Positions 22,681 through 34,595 of a DNA stretch of 64,000 bases are shown one piece after another. The position numbers and the translations under genes were made by a program. This DNA is from Tenrec ecaudatus (lineage: Eukaryota > Chordata > Mammalia > Afrosoricida > Tenrecidae). How positions within the stretch are numbered: the stretch's first letter is position 1; every line of letters starts with the position of its first letter. The stretch covers positions 98,824,805-98,888,804 of the forward strand of contig NC_134541.1 in assembly GCF_050624435.1 (NCBI RefSeq). Reading direction: 5' to 3'. The notes beneath the pieces were generated by a model, which did not search any database, was not told where the DNA came from, and was given only the letters and a program-made list of their open reading frames with translations.

Positions 22681-25600
22681 ATGAATCTACAGATTGTGAT
22701 AATAACTCTGAATTCCAGTGGAATAATTCATACTTTAAAAGAAAAAAGACTGGTGGACTAGCTCAGAAAACATAACCCAACAATATGTTGCCTGCACGAG
22801 ACAAATCTTAAGCGCGCAGTCAAAATTAACTAAGAATAAAAGGCTGGTGGAAAGTGTATGAAGCAAACGGCAACTTCAAAATGCAGGGGTGGCAATCCTA
22901 ATCTCTGACAAAATGGGCCTCAAGGTTCTAACCATAAAGAGAGACAAGGAGGGACACTATATAATGCTCAACAGATCAATAAACCAGGAACCAGTTAGCA
23001 TATTGAATATTTATGCTCCCAACAATGGAGCGGCAAATTTTGTCAAACTATTAAATAGATGAAAAATAGAAATCATGGATTCAACAATCATAGTAGGTGA
23101 CTTTAATACTCTGCTATCAGAGAAAGTGATCACTGGGGAGAAAGCTCACCAAAGTGGATTTAGAGCTAAACAATGTACTTAGGCAACTGGACCTGATAGC
23201 CATGCATAGAACTTTCCATCCAAACATAAAAAATACACATTCTTCTCAAGTTCACATGGCTCATTTTCAAGAATAGACCACATACTGGGACACAAGTCAA
23301 GCCTGAGTAAATTCAAACACATGGAGATTATTCAGACGTCTTTCTTGAATCACCAGGCACTAAAGCTGGAGATTAATAAAGGACGACCAGAAAGCAAGGG
23401 CAATCAATTTCAGGATGAAGAATGAGCTCCTGCGACATGTATGGGTAAAGGCCCAGATTAGAGAGAATGTTAGGCAGTCGCTAGACACTAATTAGCAGTA
23501 GAATGCAATGTATCAAAACTTATGGGACACTACGAAGGTAGTTATCAGAGGTAGCTTGACTTCAATAAATGCATATATGAAAAATAAGAGAGGCTTTCAA
23601 CAGATACATTATTATAAAACCTTCAACAACTAGAACAGTGTCAACAGAATAACCCCTCTAATAGCAAAAGAAAGAAATTATAAAAATTAAGGCACAATTA
23701 GATCAGTGGAAAGACAAGAAAATGATCCAAACGTTAAATGTAGCAAAAAGCTGGTTCTATGAAAGGATCAACAGAATTGACATGCTGCTGGCAAACCTAA
23801 CCAAGGAAAGGAAGGAGCAAGCATTAATAGCCAGGATGAGGGGTGAAACAGGGTTAATTACAACAGACCCCAATGGAATTAAAAGGATAATCACAATGTA
23901 CTATGAAGGAGTGTATTCTAATGAATTCAGAAACATTGAAGACATGGATAAACACCTGGAAGAACAGTCCCTCCCTAGACTATGTCAGAGAGGTCAAGGA
24001 CCTCAACAAACCCATAGTGAAAGAAGAAATAAAGAGGGTTATCAAGAAGCTACCAACAAAAAAGCCCACAGGCCCGATGGCTTCACAGCAGAATTCTACC
24101 AAGCATTCAGGGAAGAGTTGACTCCCATCCTCCACAAAGTATTCCAGGGTATAGAAAAGGATGACAAACTCCAAAACTCATTCTCTGAAGCAAGCGTAAC
24201 TTTGAAATCTATAATGAACGTAGATGCAAAAATCAATAACAAAATATTGGCCAATAGAAAACAAAAGTATATAAAACATATCACCCACCATGACAAGTTA
24301 CGATTCATCCCAGTGATTCAGGGATGGTTTTAGATTTGAAAATCCATTAATGTTATATACCACATTGAGAAGGAAAAATATAAGCACCACATGATAATAT
24401 CTACAGTCACGGAAAAAGCATTTAACAACATCCAACACCCATTCCTAATTAAGACACTCACGAAGATAATAATGGAAGGTAAATTCCTCAAGGTAATACA
24501 AGCTATCTACAAAAAAAGCCAACAGCCAATATCTTAGTCAAATGAGAAAAGACAAAGCCAATCCCTCTGAAAAAGGGTACAAGACAAGGATGTCCTTTGT
24601 CCCTACTTCTATTCAATGTCATACTGGAGGTTCTAGCTAACAACATAAGACAGTGGAAGGACATTAAAGGTATCCAAATGGGAGAGGAGGAGATTAAACT
24701 ATCGCTATTTGCAGATGACATGCGCCTGTACATTGAAAACCACAAAAGCTCCACAATGGAGTTACTTACAGTGATAGAGGAATATGGAGGAGAGGCAGGA
24801 TACAAGATAAACAAATGGAACTAGATAGATTTTCTATATACATCGGACAGGACCAAAGGAGATCAAGAAGGCAGTACCCTTCATAGTAGCCAAGAACAAA
24901 CAGAAATACCTAGGAATATATTTAACAACAACAAAAAAATACTAAAGACCTATACAAGGAAAATTACAAGACCCTACTACAGGAAATAAAAAGCATTCTC
25001 CACAAATGGAAGAACATCCCATGCTCATTGATTTGAAGTCTCAACATAGTAAAGATGTCAATTTTACCCAACGCATATAAAACAAAATTTAATGCTATTC
25101 TGACTCAAATACCAACAACTTTCTTCAAAGAATTGGAAAAGTTGAGCACCAATTTCATATGGAGAGGGAAGAAGCCCAGAATTAGCACAAGGACAAAGTT
25201 GGAGAAGAAGAACAAAGTCAGAGAACTTGCTTTACCTGATTTTAATACCTACTACACAGTTACAGTGATCAAAACAGCATGGTACTGGTGTAATGATAGA
25301 TTCTCAGACCAGTGGAAAAGAATAGAAAGCCCAGAAGTTAAACTATCAGCATATAGACAACTGATATTTGATAAGGGCCCCAAAAACGTCACATGGGAAG
25401 TGGATTTCCTTTTTAACAGTGGTGCTGGAAACAATGGATATCCAAATGTAGAAAAATGAACCAAGATGTTTACTTCACCCCACGCACAAGAACAAACTGA
25501 AGGTGGATCACAGACCTAGAAGTAAAACCCCAAACCATCAGGACCATCAAGGAAGAAATTGGGACAAACCTAAGATAATCGGCCCAGGGAATTCATAGGA

Positions 25601-26430
25601 TCACTGCAATAGGGCAGGGTATACACACAGGTGAACTGGAATTCGACAAATGGGATTTAATAAAATAAAACACCTGTGCACCTTGAAAGACTTCACCAAG
25701 AGGGTAACAAGGCAACCCACAGACTGGGAGCAGATTTTTAGTAATGACACATCAGACAAGGGGCTCATTACTAAAATCTACAACACCCTCATGGCCTGCA
25801 AAAAGAGGAAACAGTTAACCCCCTAAGGAAGTGGGCAAAATAACTTTCACTAGGGAGGAGACCTGTATGCTCAACAAACACATGAGAAAGTGTTCCTGTT
25901 TATTAGCCATAAGAGAAAGGCAAATTAAAATAACCATGAGATACTATCTAACACCCCCGAGGTTAGCCCAAATCAGAAAATCAGAGAGCAACAAATGTTG
26001 GAGGGGATGTGGTGAAATAGGAACCCTCCTCCACTGCTGGTGGTCATGTAGATATGTATAGCCACTGTGGAAAGCAATCCGGAAATACCTAAAGAAAATG
26101 AAAATTGATCTACCTTGTGACCCAGCCATCTCTCTACTGGGCATATACCCAGAGGAGGTAAGAAATAAAACACAGCCAGCCATCTGTGCTCCAATGTTTA
26201 TTGCGGGGAAATTCACAATTTCAAAGACTTGGAAACAGCCTAAATTTCCATCGATAGATGGGTGGATTAGTGAACTCTGGCACATACACACAATGGAGTA
26301 CTATGCTGCACTGAAAAGCATGGATAATCATATGAAACATGGGGTTACATGGGAAGAGTTGGAAGGAATTATGTTAAGCGAGGTAAGTCCATCTCAAAAG
26401 GACAAAGACAACATGAGTCCCCTGAGGTAA
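22681..26430 (+). pseudogene. L1-C ORF2 (endonuclease-reverse transcriptase), broken
   Basis: It begins at the ATG at 22681 (MNLQIVIITLNSSG-like) and ends with an NMSPLR stop at 26428-26430. At 3,750 nt it has the family length. The endonuclease lies at about 22700-23400. The RT region at 23722-24830 includes the LSLFADDM catalytic box at 24,697-24,720, here with the core F-A-D-D. The C-terminal region at 25055-26430 ends in the zinc-knuckle-like CWRGCGEIGTLLHCWWSC at 25,993-26,050. Stops and frameshifts occur throughout. Confidence 0.85.
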
Positions 26431-28671
26431 GTGCAATCAGCACAGCAAGAATAGGAGAAAAGACACTTATCTCACAATACACGGGAGAAAGCATAGGCAG
26501 TTGTGGGGAGGTCAGATCAAACCCAGGGAGGTACATGTGGATCCAATGTAAAGAAGGAGAAAGGGGGAAGGAGGAAGGAGATTGGGTTTGGGGAGAAACT
26601 GAGATGATGAGATGGAGGGGAACAGGGCACTAACCTGCCCAGGGGGAGAATATTGGTTGAGTCTCCACAGAATTGGAGTGTGCATACAGACCCCACCATG
26701 ATGTGCCAAACCAGGAGGGCAATGTAACACGTGGAGGAATCCATGAAAAGACTGGACTACAGGGCCCACCCCAACCAGAACCAGCCCGGACCCCACCCTG
26801 GAAGTGTGTGCTGCAGAGAATGGCACTAGACCTTCTGGTGGGGGAAAGGAACCGACCTACCATACCCAGACAGAAGCAAACCAAGAAGGAAAAAGAAAAA
26901 TGGGCAATCAACCTAGATTCCATATAGGCACACCAAGCCCAGAGGAGAAGGTCCCTGCATGGAGCTGCTGGGGTGCAGAGAGGACTGTGGGGCTACCAAC
27001 AGCTCAAGACAGGTTGCCCCCAAATGGAGCATACAGAGACAGGACAATAATGGGGTCACATGGTGGGGAGACAGTGTGGGAATGGAGCACAATAGATCAG
27101 AAATCAGAGTAAAACTGAGTCACAGAGCCCCTGAGTGGCCCCAAGAATGGACTTCAGGCAAGGAGGGGGCTGCCCCTGGATCTCCCTCAGGACCAGTGGG
27201 GAGAGTCCATGGGGACCAGCAAACTGACCTGGACCTATCTAGGGTCTTCTTTCTTTTTTTCTTCTTTTCTCTCATCTTTTTCTCTTTCTTTTTCATTCTT
27301 CAACCATAGGTTTTCTTATTGAGTTAGGACATGGATGGGTGGCTTAATTATATGGGTTGGACCATGGGAGGGGAGCCCAGTGAGAATGCAATGTAGCCAA
27401 TGGCCCCAGAAGGTAGAGGGGGGAGAAGGAGGTGGGGAGAAGGGTGTAACGCGTGGATGGCATAATGGACAGGGGAATAACTAGGGAAGCAGAACCAGCA
27501 TCTAGGAGAGGTTAGAGATCCTGTGAATATTAGAGCAACACCAAGATAGTGGAGAGGAGCCACTAAGAGGTGGAGGAAGGGAGAAAGTGATGGTGGGGCA
27601 GGAGGAGGCAAAAGGAAACAGAGGCAAGCTCTAGGAAGCAAAGGCATAGATAGGGAGATTAACAGAGGTGTGCACTTATGCAATTACATTAATCCATAAC
27701 AATAGTGGTATTGCCTGTGTACATATATTTATAAGGCAATACACTGAAACTGAAGATGGGCCTTGGGCCTCGGGCCCCAGCTCATACCTTCCCTCAATAC
27801 AAGAGAACTTTGTTCTAACAAATTAGCATTCTGTGATGCTCACCGCCCTTCCCCCCATACACAATCACTGAAGACAAAATGGGTGCATAGTCAGATGTGG
27901 TGAAGACAGAGGATGGTGCCTGGCTATTAAAATATATAGTGTCTGGGGTCTTAAAGGCTTGAAGTTAAAGAAGCGGCCATCCAACAATGAAGCAACAAGT
28001 CCATAAGGAAGAAGCACATCAGCTGGTGCAATCATGAGGTGTCAAGACTGGGCAACCGGCATCAGAAGATTTACAACAAACAGTAAGCAAACAAAGTAAA
28101 ATATATTGGTGAGAATAGAGAGGGGTTGGAGTGGAGACCCAAGGCCCATCTATGAATAGTGGGGCAGCCCCCCACAGAGGGGTTGCAGGGAGGGGTGAGT
28201 CAGTCAGGGTGCAACAGAGCACTAATGGGGCACACAATATACCTGTGTTCCCTGGAGGCCTCCTCACCCCCCGTTATCACAACCCCATTGCCTTCTAGAC
28301 TAGATGGGAGCTAGCCCAATCTAGACTAGCTGGGAGCATGTACATAGGTATAGGCAAGAGATAAAACTCACAACACATGGAACCCAGGAACAGGATTGAG
28401 AATAGAGATACCAAAAGGGTAGGCATAAATGGGTGTGAGGAGGGAGGGGGGCACTGATCACAATGAATGGCACATAATCACACACCCCAGTCAGGGGGAA
28501 GAACAACAGACACCAGAGGGGAAGGGAGACAGAGGTTGGAATGAGATTTGAAAATAATTAACCATCTACAATATCATGGGGCCAAGAGGGTTGGTGGGAG
28601 GTGGCAGGAGGGAGAGAGAAGAGAGGAGCTGATCCCAAGGGCTCAATGGAAAGTAAATGTCTAGAAAAGAA
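26431..28671 (+). mobile_element. L1-C 3'UTR
   Basis: A long G-rich 3'UTR with a pyrimidine tract at 27243-27300. It includes the shared 3'UTR module at 27885-28035. It resumes after L1-E at 29281 and ends with ccaataaaatg at about 29,350. Open frames on either strand here are chance frames in repeat sequence. Confidence 0.8.
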
Positions 28672-28688
28672 CGGTGGAATATATGCAT

Positions 28689-29280
28689 TTGTAGGCCACT
28701 GGACATCCCCTTACAGAAGGGTCTCAGGGAGGAAATGAGCCAGTCAGGGTGCGACGTAGCAATGATGAAACATACAACTTTCCTCTAGCTCCTAAATGCT
28801 TCCTCCTACCCCACCATCATGATCCCAATTCTACCTTACAAATCTGGCTAGACCAGAGGATGTACACTGGTACAGATAGGAACTGGAAACACAGGGAATC
28901 CAGGGCAGATGATCCCTTCATGACCAGTGGAGAGAGTGGTCATACTGGGAGGGTGGCGGGAGGGTGGGTTGGAAAGGGGGAACCGATTACAAGGATCTAG
29001 ATATGACCTCCTCCCTGGGGGACACACAACATAAAAGTGGTTGAAGGCAGACATTGGACAGGGCAAGATATGACAAAGCAATAATGTGTAAATTATCAAG
29101 AGTTCATGAGGGAGAGAGTAGTGAGGAGGGAGGAGCTGATGCCAGGGGCTTAGGTGAAGAACAAATCTTTTGAGAATGATGAGGGCAATGAATGTACAAA
29201 TGTGCTTTACGTAATTGATGTATGTATATGTATGGATTGTGATAAGAGCCCCTAATAAAATGATTGAAAAAAAGAAAAAA
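28689..29280 (+). mobile_element. L1-E: young L1 tail inserted in the L1-C 3'UTR
   Basis: A 592-bp L1 3' end terminating cctaataaaatgattgaaaaaaagaa. It is bounded by a 17-bp duplication with 14 matches (28672-28688 and 29281-29297, core tggaatatatg). Removing it restores the continuity of the L1-C 3' end. Confidence 0.85.
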
Positions 29281-29381
29281 CAATGGAATATATGTATAAA
29301 TATGTCAGATACAATTGATGTATGGTTTGTAACAAGAGATGTAAGAGCCCCCAATAAAATGATTAAAATAAATAAAAATAC

Positions 29382-29705
29382 CAAGAAAAAAATCACCATG
29401 GCTTGGGTCAGGTACACCTTTGTCCTCAAAGTAATATCCCTGCTTTTCAACACTTCAAAGTGTTCTTGTGCAACAGATTTATTCGATGCAATGTATCTTT
29501 TTATCTCTTCAGTGCTGCTTCCATGAGCATTGATTGTGGGTCCAAGCAAGACGAAATCCTTGGTGACTTCAAACTTCTCTCCATTTCTCATGATGTTACA
29601 TATTAGTCCATTCGTGAGGATTTGGGGTTTTTTTTCCCCTTTGAGTTGTAATCCATACAGAAGGTTGCAATCCTTGATCTTCATCAGAACGTGCTTCAAG
29701 TACAA
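29382..29705 (-). mobile_element. RTE LINE, continuation beyond L1-C
   Basis: This reads on directly from the RTE piece at 19940-20358: accatggcttgggtcaggta follows aaaaatac in RTE order. On the minus strand the frame shows FVLLGPTINAHGSSTEEIKR and KSRDITLRTKVYLTQAMV, which is the connection region after the RT domain. The frame runs on into antisense L1-E and gives a long chimeric open frame with no meaning. Confidence 0.8.
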
Positions 29706-29727
29706 CTTATTAAGTGTGTCATATTAT

Positions 29728-29875
29728 TATTTACACATTGAAGATGAGAATATTGAGGTTCAGAAAGCTTAAGTCATTAGCTTGCAGACACATCGCCATT
29801 ACATGTTGGAACTGAACTTGCCAGCCACTCAAGTGTGTTTGACTTCAAAGTCTAGACTCAGCTCACCATCTAATG
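29728..29875 (+). mobile_element. MIR
   Basis: The segment attatttacacattgaagatg followed by aaagcttaagtcattagcttgc and a hydrophilic 3' part is a MIR core. It is old and diverged. Confidence 0.65.
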
Positions 29876-31173
29876 GCAGGTCATTAAGGAAGGATCCTAT
29901 TGAGCCACTCCTATTTAATGGCAAGCTGGTTGGCCATCGCTCTACAAACAGTGTCTGATGGATTTGTTTCCTCCTTGCTTCTCAGCAGTCTGATCTCCCA
30001 GGGAATCTTGTGAATGGAGCAAAGTTATCAAGTCCTACAGTAAATGGCATGTACTGCGATGTTACCAGCATTCACGTTTTCTGCTGCTAATTTTTCGCTG
30101 GGTTGCAAGCTTTAATTTAACTGTCAGACCCTGGGTCTTTTGCCAGCACTAATGGAGGGCTGTGGCAGTGATGGTAATTATTTTTAACTCGGGTACCTCC
30201 TTTGCTTACCTTCTGGTTGCAAATACTCAGCAGTCTCAAGCAAATTTTCTTTTTATTTTCTTCATTAGTTTGCAAACTCCCACTGCCAACAAAAAACAGC
30301 CCATCTGATAACATGGAGTGCTTGAAATATTAGAACTGTCAAATAAAAATTGTATTTGTGTAAGGCAATCCAAGTATGTCACACACATAGAAACCACTTT
30401 CCTATGGCAGATTGTATAGGTCAGAAAGTTTGTTTGCTTGTTTGTTTAACCCACAAAAGCAAACCTCATGACAGGTTCTCAGAGATACTGTTTTGATGTC
30501 CTGAAAATCAATTTCCAGTCTTCTTGGATAAAATGGCTGGAGCTATATTGTCCTTGCTTTACATTAAGGCTATGGATGTTCTGCTCATAATGAAATTAAT
30601 AGAATTATTCAAATGGAGATACTAGAACTTGACTTACTGTTTATATATCATTCTCTCTACCATCAAGCAAAGTAGACCTAAATAGGGCCTGCCAACTTAT
30701 TATTAGGGATGGTGATTTAAAAACTCTGATTCAAATTGCTTGGTAGCAACTCAAGTTAAGGTTGAGAACTGAAGTACCCAGGAGAACTGAGAACAAGACA
30801 AGAAAGGTGAATGACCTTGGGTGGGGAAGAGTTGCAAAAACAGGCAGCGGCTGCACAACACATGGGTCATTTTAAATAGGATCTCAAGTAAAAATGGGGG
30901 TAAATCTCCCCATATGGAACACGTGGCCAAATGAACACTGCCAGGTGTACCATGTAGACTTAGAGACAAGCTGTCATTCAGAGGGCCTGCCACCTGCCAC
31001 TTAGCTCAGTTCAAAGGAGGCACGCATTAGGATGATGGTGGGTGTGTGCACTCTGTAATCTCATATGTCGTCATAAAGGAGTTGGTGTAAGAAGCAAGAT
31101 GGTACTGTCATTTCTGAGATGTACTCATGTGTGCGCATACCAGATGCATTGTGTGTGTGAGAGAAACAGAGAG

Positions 31174-31224
<51 letters not shown>

Positions 31225-31330
31225 TCTCAGAAAAGAGCAAGACATATAAAGCTATAAAATCAGATGAAGTAGGATTAAAAGGAAGAAAATAAAGGGGAAA
31301 AAAACCCAACCTCGTTAGCATCCTCATTTC
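29876..31330. other. Unassigned sequence with a (GA)n microsatellite
   Basis: No gene or confident repeat was found. A GA run lies at 31169-31221, and on the plus strand it encodes an alternating Arg-Glu artefact. The AT-rich block around 30,060-30,350 has no open frame and looks non-repetitive. It is the best candidate here for old unique, possibly conserved, sequence, but I cannot test that. Confidence 0.45.
31169..31221 (+). repeat. (GA)n microsatellite
   Basis: About 25 nearly perfect GA dinucleotides. Confidence 0.95.
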
Positions 31331-31432
31331 TACCCTGTAGGGTAGAATTCTAGTCCGTGAATTTCCAGGCTTGAATGGCTGACCTTACGATTGGCAGCGT
31401 AACACATAAACGATTATACCACCAGAGCTCCA
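31331..31432 (-). mobile_element. AfroSINE head fragment
   Basis: This is the reverse complement of the tRNA-related head, ending ataccaccagagctcc. The body is missing. Confidence 0.65.
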
Positions 31433-32611
31433 TACAACGATGCACAGGTAAAAATAAACAAAGAAACCAACAGAGGCTGAGAGGAAAACAGAGAGATTGA
31501 CGGGGAAAAGCAGACACATAAGGAAACAGGATGCATTTTGGAAAGATAATTGTGGAGTCGCATATTATTATTGTTCTTTTCCTGTGTCTATTGGTTTGTA
31601 TGTAGCTTTTCAGCAAGAACTTAAAGAAATTCAAAGATCATATTAGATAATCAAGCAGTCAATGAAATGAGCAAGAAGGATATTCAAACTCTTAAAAAGT
31701 GATTCTAGAAAAGAGTCTAGAGCTCTTTGCTCATGACTGTGGATTTGAAGCCTGGATTGGAACGTTTTCAGGGTCTGAGATGCTTGGACACCAGCACAGC
31801 ATTCTGCCCTGATTTTCATGGAAAATCATCTGCATGTCATCACCGTGCGTAGCCAGAAGCAGGCACTCTGTAACATTGACACGGACTGACCCAGCTGATT
31901 CTCAGGATAACTCTATGAGGGAGGTACTGCTACTCAAATAGGCTAGGCCTCACTGGGCCTCTGAAACCTCAATCTTACTTGTCCCAGAATCCCAAATTGC
32001 AATTGTAACCCCCACTGCACTCAGACCAGTTGCTGCTGTTTCCTTCCAGAGTTAGAGACTATATAGAGTTCTATGAGTCCTTACCATTAAGAATTAAAGT
32101 ATAATGAACACCATGTGACTGCAAACCAGAATGTCTTCCCTGTTGGTTAGGAAACCAGCTCAGGGAAGGTGCAGAGAAAAAATCTCTGTCCATGTCCCGG
32201 ACAATCCTCCTCTGCAGAGTTAGGAGCATATAACCTTTCTCAAAAGCAGAAGGAGGCAGAGAGAGCAGAGTGAAGGTCAGATAGCCCTTATCACCCACAT
32301 CTGAGCTTAGTCAACCTTGGAGAGACTGTTATGCATTAACCCATGTCTGGCTACAGGTCAAACTTGTAATCTCTTAAGATGTTACTTTTCTGTAATTTTT
32401 TTAATGCTTCCCAAAAATTATTTTGCCAAACAGTTGCAGTGAATCCACTCCAAGGACATGCCACCCATGAACTAAGATATCAAGAACACTGGGATCTTTT
32501 CTTCTAAGTCCTGAGAAAAGATGAGCTAGATGTCTGTGAAGTTTGTTAATCAAGCAATAGATAGTTAACATTCCTTTCCTAAAACTATCTGGTTGGATAT
32601 AAGCCTCCTCT
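31433..32611. other. Unassigned sequence with a MIR piece
   Basis: No gene was seen. At 31895-31960 a short MIR-like segment (ataactctatgagggaggta) is visible. Confidence 0.45.
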
Positions 32612-32822
32612 GAAGCATCCGTGGTGGTATAATGATTACTCATCACACTCCTAACTCTAAGGTCAGCAGTTCAAAAACACCAGCTGCTCCATGGGAGAAA
32701 GATGGGACTTCCTACACCTGAAAAGAGTGACAGCCTTGGAAAACCACAGGGGCAGTTCCACCCTGTCCTCTAGGGTTGGTGTGAGTCAGCATGGACTTGA
32801 TAGTAGTGAGTTTGGCTTTGAA
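32612..32822 (+). mobile_element. AfroSINE
   Basis: It has a ccgtggtggtataatgatta head, a ccatgggagaaagatgggac middle, a ccacaggggcagttccaccc body and an RTE-like tail ending gtagtgagtttggc. All parts are present. Confidence 0.8.
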
Positions 32823-32954
32823 GCCTTTCCCTTCCACATTAGACATCTTAATCTAGATCACCTGATCAGTTACATTTTTCCCCTTTCTTTTCCAAAAGCT
32901 TGCCTCAGAGTGGGTTTTGACTTTACTTTGGGAGTCGATGAGTCTCAATTTTTC

Positions 32955-33020
32955 GATAACGCTATTATCACCCTCATTGTACACATGAGGAAACTGAGTC
33001 ATAAAATGATTCAGCAACCT
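32955..33020 (+). mobile_element. MIR fragment
   Basis: acatgaggaaactgagtcat is the characteristic MIR core box. Confidence 0.75.
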
Positions 33021-33047
33021 ACCAGATATTACACCACATTGGAAAGT

Positions 33048-33230
33048 CAAGCCAGTTGCTGCTGAGTCGATTACAACTCATGTTGACTCCATGTGTATCA
33101 GAGTAGGGCTGTTCTCCATAAAGTTTTAATACCTGAGATGTTGAAAGTAGGTAGCCAGGCATTTCTTCTGGAGGAAACTCTAAGTGGACTCTGGAAGCTT
33201 TGGAAGCTGGATTTCAACAAGGTAGCTCTG
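33048..33230 (-). mobile_element. AfroSINE, diverged subfamily
   Basis: gttgctgctgagtcgattac at the start is the reverse complement of the SINE/RTE 3' end. The cagagtagggctgttctcca segment follows in SINE order. The head is unrecognisable. Confidence 0.6.
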
Positions 33231-33371
33231 GCCCCAGTGTGTGTGCTCTTAATCACTGCCCTATACCCGCCTTCTGCTCTGTGGCACTGCATTTTATATC
33301 CTCCACAAAAATTAGAGTACCGTGAACGTTCCAAATAAAATATACCTTAAGCCAACTGCTGACTTAAGCAA

Positions 33372-33886
33372 AGGTTGGATCTGTCAAAGATTTTGTCTTG
33401 CTTACATCCAAAACCAATGCTCAGGGAAGCAGCAGTCAAAAAACATGTTGCATTCGGTAAATCTGCTGCACAGAGCTCTTTAGAGAGTTGAAAAGCAAGG
33501 ATATTACTCTAAGGGCACAGGTGCACCTGACCCAAGCCATGGTGCTTTCCATCGCCTCATATGCATGTGAAAGTTGGACATTGAATAAAGAAGACTGAAG
33601 AAGAATTGATGTATTTGAATTGTGGTGCTGGAGAAGAATATTGAAAGTACCATGGACTGCTAAAAGGACAGATTGATCTGTCATGAAGGAAGCACGGTCA
33701 CAACCTTCCTTAGAGGCAAGGTTGCCAAGACTTCATCTTACGTAATTTGGATGTGCTGTCAGAAAAGGCCAGTCTGGTGAAGGGCGTCCTGACTGGCAAA
33801 GTGGAGGGGCAGTGGAAAAGAGGAAGGTCCTCAATGAGATGCTTGCTACCATGGCTGCAACAGTGGGCTCAAGCACAGGAACACGT
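33372..33886 (+). mobile_element. RTE LINE, 3' half
   Basis: In order it shows the KDFVLL-like, AAVKKH, KSKDITLRAQVHLTQAMV and ESWTLNKED-like regions, then LRLTYFGCAVRKG and RKRSSMRCL. The C-terminal third of an RTE ORF is present with several frameshifts. It ends before the conserved 3' tail. Confidence 0.75.
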
Positions 33887-34441
33887 CTCCCGATGGTATG
33901 CAATCGGAACGCAAACCTAATGCAGATACTCTGAGGTATCTCCCAACTCAAGGACTCCTGGGTTCTGTGAATGTTTACTTAATGAATATGAGTAAAAATA
34001 AGTTTAAAAAGAAAAGAGATAAGAGCTCTTTAAAACATTCAAATAAACTACATTCTATTATTCATGCAGAATCCTCATCTATTTATTGTACTACCCATTT
34101 TCTACCAGGGGAACCTGTTTACCATGATGACAAAAAATGCAGAGTGAGGGAAAAGCAGTGAATGAAACTGATCTTTGAGATAGGAAAGTTAGGGAAGAGG
34201 GCATTTGAAGAGAGGACATCTCAAATGGGGTTAGGGAGTGAACCACAGGTCTCGTGGGGAAAGTGTTCAGGTGGAGGAATAGGCACACAGGCCCTGAGGC
34301 GGGTGCTGACAAGCTGGTGGATCTGTAAGGAGCCAATATGGCTGGGCTATGATGAGAGGGAAATGTGTCATTTGGCTCATCTCTAACCCTGGGAAAAATC
34401 AGATAATGAATTTCATTGGGAAAATCCAAGGCACAAGACTT
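33887..34441. other. Unassigned sequence
   Basis: No gene or confident repeat was found. Confidence 0.4.
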
Positions 34442-34595
34442 CTCTAAAGGGTTGAAGAGAAAACTTGTCACCTTGAGGCCCACATTGTGCTATTGTCAAT
34501 AGTCTCCTGTGCATGTGAAAGGTGGATAGTGAATAAGGAAGGAGAAAGAGTTGATTTATTTAAATCATTGACAAAAGATATTGAAAGTACCATAG
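34442..34595 (+). mobile_element. RTE LINE fragment abutting the ATXN7L3 retrocopy
   Basis: A diverged piece of the RTE connection region (gcatgtgaaaggtggatagtgaataagg ... attgaaagtaccatag). It ends exactly at the presumed target duplication of the retrocopy. The RTE does not clearly resume on the far side. Confidence 0.6.

Larger units (their letters stand above)
20359..29373 (+). mobile_element. L1-C: nearly full-length L1 inserted in an RTE
   Basis: Its order is a 5'UTR (20359-21511, interrupted by an LTR), ORF1 (21512-22629), a 51-bp spacer, ORF2 (22681-26430) and a 3'UTR to an A-rich tail near 29373, where a younger L1 tail sits at 28689-29280. The short repeat aaaaatac at 20351-20358 and 29374-29381 is the likely target-site duplication, and the RTE reading resumes right after it. 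Without the inserts it is about 7.9 kb. It is moderately old, with many frameshifts. The first 330 bp are GC-rich and do not resemble the L1-B 5' region. Confidence 0.8.

Noticed and set aside
28848-29705. 285-codon open frame on the minus strand
   Set aside because: It is a chimera: RTE connection-region residues followed by antisense L1-E and L1-C 3'UTR. No single protein family covers it.
31042-31224. Open frame ending in an Arg-Glu repeat
   Set aside because: Produced by the (GA)n microsatellite.
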